From a virus: a DNA stretch of 23,654 bases. The stretch spans positions 1-23,654 of the IMG/VR virus record IMGVR_UViG_3300030090_000588; one strand, 5' to 3'. Positions within the stretch are counted from its first letter, which is position 1; each line of letters opens with the position of its first letter. Made by a program: the position numbers and the translations under genes. Under the pieces are notes generated by a model. It was not told the DNA's origin. It was given only the letters and a program-made list of their open reading frames with translations, and made no database searches. Below, in pieces: positions 21,945 through 23,654 of this stretch.

Positions 21945-21977
21945 GCAGAGACGCATAATGCGTCTCTGCTTTTTTTT
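21945..21977 (+). terminator. Strong intrinsic terminator after the Lys-rich gene
   Basis: An 11-bp perfect stem, GCAGAGACGCA (21945-21955) with TGCGTCTCTGC (21959-21969), a TAA loop and eight T at 21970-21977. It follows the stop codon by 7 nt. A second T run lies at 21982-21989. Confidence 0.9.
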
Positions 21978-22011
21978 CGTCTTTTTTTTCGCACACATAC
22001 AGGAGGTAAAA

Positions 22012-22149
22012 ATGCGACAACAACACAAACTACAACGACTAATAACACGAGCAACGGAAGACAACAACGTAATCATGTTGAAACGTGCCGAGAAACAAGC
22101 TAGGCTCTTGGAACGTAGACAACAACAACGCAATACAAGGAGACGATAA
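22012..22149 (+). CDS. Small Arg/Gln-rich protein, 45 aa
   Basis: The ATG at 22012 follows AGGAGGT at good spacing. The product is MRQQHKLQRLITRATEDNNV, then IMLKRAEKQARLLERRQQQR and NTRRR: highly basic, one predicted helix, no hydrophobic segment. It lies just after a strong terminator, so it should have its own promoter or depend on read-through; none is clear. Its composition suggests RNA, DNA or ribosome binding. Because of its length it could be missed by gene callers; the ribosome site and tight spacing to the next gene support it. Confidence 0.6.
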   Translation: MRQQHKLQRLITRATEDNNVIMLKRAEKQARLLERRQQQRNTRRR

Positions 22150-22150
22150 T

Positions 22151-22339
22151 ATGTTGCTCGAAAAACTCAAAGCCATAGGCGTTTTTATCATGTTCGTACT
22201 TGTAATCCATCTTATGATGCTCGTGTTCATCGAGTTCATGGCAGGCTGTGGTACGAAAAACTACTACAACGACGGCACGTGGGAGACGATGCCATGCGTT
22301 TTCATTCCTTACGAAACAACAACAGGCACATGGAGGTAA
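22151..22339 (+). CDS. Small single-helix membrane protein, 62 aa
   Basis: The start is the ATG at 22151 (AAGGAGACGATAAT upstream), just after the TAA of the previous gene. Residues about 8-31 form a hydrophobic helix (AIGVFIMFVLVIHLMMLVFI) after a short basic-containing N-terminus; the rest is a short outer tail with Cys34 and Cys50 (GCGTKNYYNDGT and PCVFIPYE). The single helix with a small polar domain could be an anchor or a membrane-acting early protein; it is not an obvious holin. No family is recognised. Confidence 0.6.
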   Translation: MLLEKLKAIGVFIMFVLVIHLMMLVFIEFMAGCGTKNYYNDGTWETMPCVFIPYETTTGTWR

Positions 22340-22341
22340 AT

Positions 22342-22626
22342 ATGCCAAAGTACACATTTGAATGGACGAGGACAACAACGTACTCGACAGTAATCGAAGC
22401 CGATAGCGAGACAGATGCTCACGAAGACTTGATGAACGACATCACTGCACAACAGACCGACTTCACGTCTGACATAACAGACGAGGTGTTTGACGTGCCA
22501 GAAGAGTCAAGTGGTGTCATGTTCACACAAGAAATGAGTGATGACGAAATCAAGCAAGCTATCGAGAACAACGACAACATCATCAAGGGTGTGTTCGACA
22601 AGTGGAAGAAAGGTAGCAACACATGA
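22342..22626 (+). CDS. Acidic hypothetical protein, 94 aa
   Basis: The start is the ATG at 22342 with GGAGGTAAAT directly before it, a near-consensus site. The protein starts MPKYTFEWTRTTTYSTVIEA, a beta hairpin like that of small phage proteins with a T-V-x-I-E-A-D-S-x-x-D-A pattern, and continues in an acidic helix (DETDAHEDLMND-like stretch with D/E at many positions). The C-terminus is helical and ends in KGVFDKWKKGSNT. Its stop overlaps the next start as ATGA, so both are co-translated. Function unknown; high acidity might suit a DNA mimic or an inhibitor, but nothing specific shows this. Confidence 0.65.
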   Translation: MPKYTFEWTRTTTYSTVIEADSETDAHEDLMNDITAQQTDFTSDITDEVFDVPEESSGVMFTQEMSDDEIKQAIENNDNIIKGVFDKWKKGSNT

Positions 22627-23114
22627 ACCGATTTCTCATTGAACGCAACCCACAAAGCATAGCCAAATCACTATGCGACCAACACATTGTGAAGATGCCA
22701 CTCGAAGAGGCACAGATGCTTTGCACGGCATTGTGGCATCACAACGCAGAGTTCGCCTTTGAAAACAACTTGTACAAACCAGTACATCAGAAACACCCAT
22801 GCACCTTGTGGTGCATGGAGACACGAGACAACTTCAAATTCGCTTTCACGTTGTACTGGTGTATGTTGTTAGAATACAAGGTGCGATACCGAAGAATGCA
22901 CGGAGCAAGAAAACACTTCCACGCAATCTTACAAGGAATACATCACATTCCAAAGGGCAAGATTACAAAGCACCCTCAATGCTTTGGACAACACTACGAG
23001 TCCATCAAAACGAAAGAGGACTATCCTATCAATGCGTACAGAGACTTCTACAGACTAGACAAACTCTCCTTTGCGAGATGGAAACACAGTAGAAAACCTC
23101 ATTGGTTAAACTAA
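22623..23114 (+). CDS. Conserved phage protein of the CDxH-VKM type, function unknown
   Basis: 163 residues. I recognise the family from its pattern: MNRFLIERNPQSIAKSLCDQ-H-I-V-K-M (residues about 19-24), then E-x-A-Q-M-L (29-34), a Y-K-P-x-H-x-x-H-P-C-x-x-W motif (about 51-63), and a C-terminal Y-R-x-x-Y ... W-K-x-S-R-K-P-x-W end (about 142-161). Related proteins occur in many T4-like and marine phages and are usually left without function. The many His/Cys positions (H21, H40, H54, H57, C59) could form a metal or catalytic site. The gene overlaps its upstream neighbour by 4 nt. The lack of known function is a feature of the family, not of this copy. Confidence 0.75.
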   Translation: MNRFLIERNPQSIAKSLCDQHIVKMPLEEAQMLCTALWHHNAEFAFENNLYKPVHQKHPCTLWCMETRDNFKFAFTLYWCMLLEYKVRYRRMHGARKHFHAILQGIHHIPKGKITKHPQCFGQHYESIKTKEDYPINAYRDFYRLDKLSFARWKHSRKPHWLN

Positions 23115-23135
23115 CGTACACACGCACACACACCT

Positions 23136-23153
23136 AGTCCGAAGGACTTATTA
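23136..23153 (+). repeat. 18-nt hairpin repeat, copy 2
   Basis: AGTCCGAAGGACTTATTA, identical to 21539-21556, 21 nt after the stop of the upstream gene and before the sigma-70 promoter of the next. A CA-rich stretch precedes it, as in copy 1. Confidence 0.75.
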
Positions 23154-23210
23154 TAGAGTGGCAGTTTCTGTCAATTTTCTGTTGTTTCTTTTCCACGACA
23201 CAATAGGGGG

Positions 23211-23239
23211 TTGACAAACTGTCATTCATGTATTACAAT
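23211..23239 (+). promoter_or_regulatory. Sigma-70-type promoter
   Basis: Consensus -35 TTGACA (23211-23216), a 17-nt spacer and -10 TACAAT (23234-23239, one mismatch to TATAAT). The expected start point is about 7 nt later. The ATG of the next gene follows 25 nt after the -10. This is the clearest host-type promoter in the window and suggests early transcription by host RNA polymerase. Confidence 0.85.
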
Positions 23240-23263
23240 CATCATTACACACAAGGAGGACTT

Positions 23264-23654
23264 ATGATTGATGAGAAGAGAGTTGCTCACATACGAGCAG
23301 AACTAAAGGAAATCATGGCTATGGACTACGGCAAGATGCGTAGTAAATTACGTAGCATGGCTTCGCCAATACTTGCACATCATGTTGCAGATAACGATGT
23401 CGACATTGCAGACATTCAGAGACGTTCCACAAACGCAATGAAAATGCCAAGCTACAAGCCAACTGTGAGTGGTGTCATCATGTCTTGTTCTATTCCTGCG
23501 TTGTACGACATCATCTTCAGCGAATTTGGTGCTAGTAACGTACTCGATGCGATACTTGACCCATTTCGCTATGGCTACTCAAACTCAAGCAAGAGTGGCT
23601 ACGACTTTGGCAGACACAAAGAGGTGTCAGACGAGTTGCACAAACAGAGAACCG
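23264..23654 (+). CDS. Hypothetical early protein, N-terminal part (cut by window edge)
   Basis: The ATG at 23264 follows AAGGAGGA at ideal distance and the frame is open to the end of the window (130 residues seen). It starts MIDEKRVAHIRAELKEIMAM with a charged helix, then DYGKMRSKLRSMASPILAHH and VADNDVDIADIQRRSTNAMK. The later part (CSIPALYDIIFSEFGASNVL, DAILDPFRYGYSNSSKSGYD) looks globular. No motif of a known enzyme is seen in this part, so no function is assigned. A consensus host-type promoter directly upstream shows that it starts a transcript, typical of an early gene. Confidence 0.75.
   Translation, partial: MIDEKRVAHIRAELKEIMAMDYGKMRSKLRSMASPILAHHVADNDVDIADIQRRSTNAMKMPSYKPTVSGVIMSCSIPALYDIIFSEFGASNVLDAILDPFRYGYSNSSKSGYDFGRHKEVSDELHKQRT

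Noticed and set aside
1-23654. tRNA genes, CRISPR arrays, insertion sequences, integrase or attachment sites
   Set aside because: None seen on either strand by reading; no terminal repeats or transposase-like frame in the window.

Overview
The window reads as part of an AT-rich tailed-phage genome, most likely a short-tailed (podovirus-like) marine phage infecting an alphaproteobacterium. The gene order terminase - portal - scaffold - capsid - adaptor - nozzle, the absence of a tape-measure or contractile-tail gene in the visible part, and the style of the fibre proteins support this. The host guess is inference; no host-derived gene is present. There is no tRNA, CRISPR, integrase or insertion sequence.

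Two divergent blocks meet at about 21272-21592. Everything left of it runs on the minus strand and is the packaging/virion block. In transcription order it holds: a probable small terminase with an N-terminal zinc-finger-like motif (20810-21271), a 73-aa orphan, the large terminase (18987-20612), the portal (17018-18946), a coiled-coil protein, and then about 8.3 kb of tail-fibre and adhesin genes (8280-16624). Next come a small membrane protein (holin candidate), two small basic or acidic proteins, the scaffold candidate (6520-7614), the major capsid protein (5121-6311), a 95-aa protein, a head-tail adaptor candidate, a large tail-nozzle candidate, another fibre-type protein, a GNAT acetyltransferase, and the start of a virion-type protein cut by the left edge. 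Genes are packed with 1-17 nt overlaps. The capsid gene is the exception: it is isolated between two intrinsic terminators with its own leader.

Right of the junction, five small genes plus a sixth cut by the edge run on the plus strand (21593-23654). They have strong Shine-Dalgarno sites and probably belong to the early region: a Lys-rich 114-aa protein followed by a strong terminator, an Arg/Gln-rich 45-aa protein, a one-helix membrane protein, an acidic 94-aa protein, a recognised but functionally unassigned phage family, and an orphan behind a near-consensus sigma-70 promoter. An 18-nt hairpin-forming repeat appears before the first gene and before the last.

Points most worth a second look: an exact 16-bp match to the bacterial centromere motif parS (18-bp perfect palindrome) inside the large terminase gene; a single-base frameshift that cuts the conserved C-terminus off one tail gene; a 12-nt motif shared by the scaffold and capsid leaders; a cluster of hairpins in the divergent intergenic region; and one roughly 70-residue module reused in at least three virion fibre proteins.
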